Positions 63,081-64,000 of a stretch of DNA of 64,000 nucleotides are shown here, piece by piece. The notes beneath the pieces were generated by a model. That model saw only the letters and a list, made by a program, of their open reading frames with translations, was not told where the DNA came from and did not search any database. The translations under genes and the position numbers were made by a program. Origin of the DNA: Penium margaritaceum. Lineage: Eukaryota; Streptophyta; Zygnematophyceae; Desmidiales; Peniaceae. Each line of letters begins with the position of its first letter. The stretch's first letter is position 1. The stretch is taken from positions 329,243-393,242 of the forward strand of contig SZWC01000082.1 in assembly GCA_023375785.1 (NCBI GenBank), read 5' to 3'.

Positions 63081-64000
63081 AACCACTCGCAACCACTCGC
63101 AGCCACTCGCAACCGCTTGCAACCACTTGCAACCACTCGCAACCACTCGCAGCCACTCGCAACCGCTTGCAACCACTTGCAACCACTCGCAACCACTCGC
63201 AGCCACTCGCAACCGCTTGCAACCACTTGCAACCACTCGCAACCACTCGCAGCCACTCGCAACCGCTTGCAACCACTTGCAACCACTCGCAACCACTCGC
63301 AGCCACTCGCAACCGCTTGCAACCACTTGCAACCACTCGCAACCACTCGCAGCCACTCGCAACCGCTTGCAACCACTTGCAACCACTCGCAACCACTCGC
63401 AGCCACTCGCAACCGCTTGCAACCACTTGCAACCACTCGCAACCACTCGCAGCCACTCGCAACCGCTTGCAACCACTTGCAACCACTCGCAACCACTCGC
63501 AGCCACTCGCAACCGCTTGCAACCACTTGCAACCACTCGCAACCACTCGCAGCCACTCGCAACCGCTTGCAACCACTTGCAACCACTCGCAACCACTCGC
63601 AGCCACTCGCAACCGCTTGCAACCACTTGCAACCACTCGCAACCACTCGCAGCCACTCGCAACCGCTTGCAACCACTTGCAACCACTCGCAACCACTCGC
63701 AGCCACTCGCAACCGCTTGCAACCACTTGCAACCACTCGCAACCACTCGCAGCCACTCGCAACCGCTTGCAACCACTTGCAACCACTCGCAACCACTCGC
63801 AGCCACTCGCAACCGCTTGCAACCACTTGCAACCACTCGCAACCACTCGCAGCCACTCGCAACCGCTTGCAACCACTTGCAACCACTCGCAACCACTCGC
63901 AGCCACTCGCAACCGCTTGCAACCACTTGCAACCACTCGCAACCACTCGCAGCCACTCGCAACCGCTTGCAACCACTTGCAACCACTCGCAACCACTCGC
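63081..64000. repeat. Perfect 50-bp HOR (decamer pentamer), at least 18.4 copies
   Basis: A five-decamer unit carrying the diagnostic decamers AGCCACTCGC and AACCGCTTGC, with a period of exactly 50 (AACCGCTTGC at 63111, 63161, 63211 and so on). I see no mismatch, and the array is cut by the window edge. Because 50 is not a multiple of 3, all three minus-strand frames stay open for more than 300 residues. That is a consequence of the unit, not evidence of coding. Confidence 0.97.

Larger units (their letters stand above)
7403..64000. repeat. 10-bp satellite mega-array (CGCAACCACT)n
   Basis: About 56.6 kb of head-to-tail decamers in one orientation with the phase largely kept, running off the right edge. 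The C-rich strand is the plus strand (five C and one G per unit). Variation is concentrated at the CpG of the CTCGCAA junction, which becomes CTTGCAA or CTCACAA. Other substitutions (AACAACT, AACTACT, GTAACC, AAGCACT) are rarer. Units of 6, 9 or 11 bp occur and serve as markers of higher-order repeats. The three frames of each strand are the same stop-free ten-residue cycle (ATTRNHSQPL on plus, GCEWLRVVAS on minus), so open frames up to 726 residues (29016-31196) arise without coding selection. I see no unique insert longer than about 25 bp in the array. Confidence 0.97.

Noticed and set aside
7403-64000. Hundreds of long open frames encoding repetitive peptides such as ATTRNHSQPL or GCEWLRVVAS cycles.
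   Set aside because: Both strands and all frames are open because the decamer contains no stop in any phase. Starts are scattered ATG variants, many frames overlap, and ends fall at ordinary unit variants. No ribosome-binding context, codon bias or non-repeat domain is visible.
7403-64000. CRISPR array, suggested by short regular repeats.
   Set aside because: There are no unique spacers. Units are contiguous 10-mers and no cas-like gene is present.
63081-64000. Telomeric repeat, suggested by a C-rich/G-rich tandem array.
   Set aside because: The unit does not resemble known telomere repeats such as TTTTAGGG or TTAGGG, and it is an internally structured HOR.
7403-64000. G-quadruplex arrays on the minus strand.
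   Set aside because: Each decamer offers only one GG with long loops between, so quadruplex formation would be weak and cannot be supported from sequence alone.
8861-64000. Assembly artefact as the explanation for the many tandem duplications.
   Set aside because: It cannot be excluded, but copies carry different private variants, periods vary (90-180 bp, 230 bp, kb scale), and segmental partners differ in their small duplications. These suggest real history, and raw long reads would settle it.

Overview
The window is almost entirely tandem satellite DNA with one short island of organelle-type sequence. I support two genes, both structural RNAs on the minus strand: a tRNA-Met(CAU) at 5194-5267 and the 3' domain of a small-subunit rRNA at about 5634-5930. 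I support no protein-coding gene. The long open frames that cover the window exist because both satellite consensus units lack stop codons on both strands.

Layout: (1) 1-4889 is a 20-bp satellite, consensus TTCTCTGGCTTGCTCCACCG. (2) 4890-5985 is a non-repetitive, CpG-rich island with palindromes, the tRNA and the rRNA fragment. (3) 5985-7402 is the same 20-bp satellite in the same orientation. (4) 7403-64000 is a 10-bp satellite, consensus CGCAACCACT, of about 5,600 units. Higher-order repeats (HORs) of every scale are nested in it. They range from two-copy duplications of about 90-140 bp, through perfect 20-bp, 50-bp and 230-bp arrays, to segmental duplications of about 0.7, 1.5-1.7, 3 and 6 kb. 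Both satellites run past the window edges.

Organism: the rRNA fragment resembles mitochondrial (alpha-proteobacterial) SSU rather than plastid 16S. It has no anti-Shine-Dalgarno tail. Its 5' edge lies near E. coli position 1300, where it gives way to repeats. A stand-alone SSU 3' piece next to tRNA-Met, among GC-rich palindromes, fits the scrambled, fragmented mitochondrial rRNAs of chlamydomonadalean green algae. This is inference from family knowledge, not a database match. Two explanations remain open: a hugely inflated mitochondrial genome, or a nuclear satellite block carrying a mitochondrial insertion.

The most interesting signal is shared by the two unrelated satellites. Each unit has one CpG, and that CpG is the main variable site, mostly as TpG or CpA, the two products of methyl-cytosine deamination. 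The youngest-looking perfect arrays keep CpG and the older divergent parts have lost it. The island is not CpG-depleted. Possible seeds for both satellites lie inside the island: one inverted copy of the decamer at 5562-5571 and a 20-mer-like doublet at 5928-5985.
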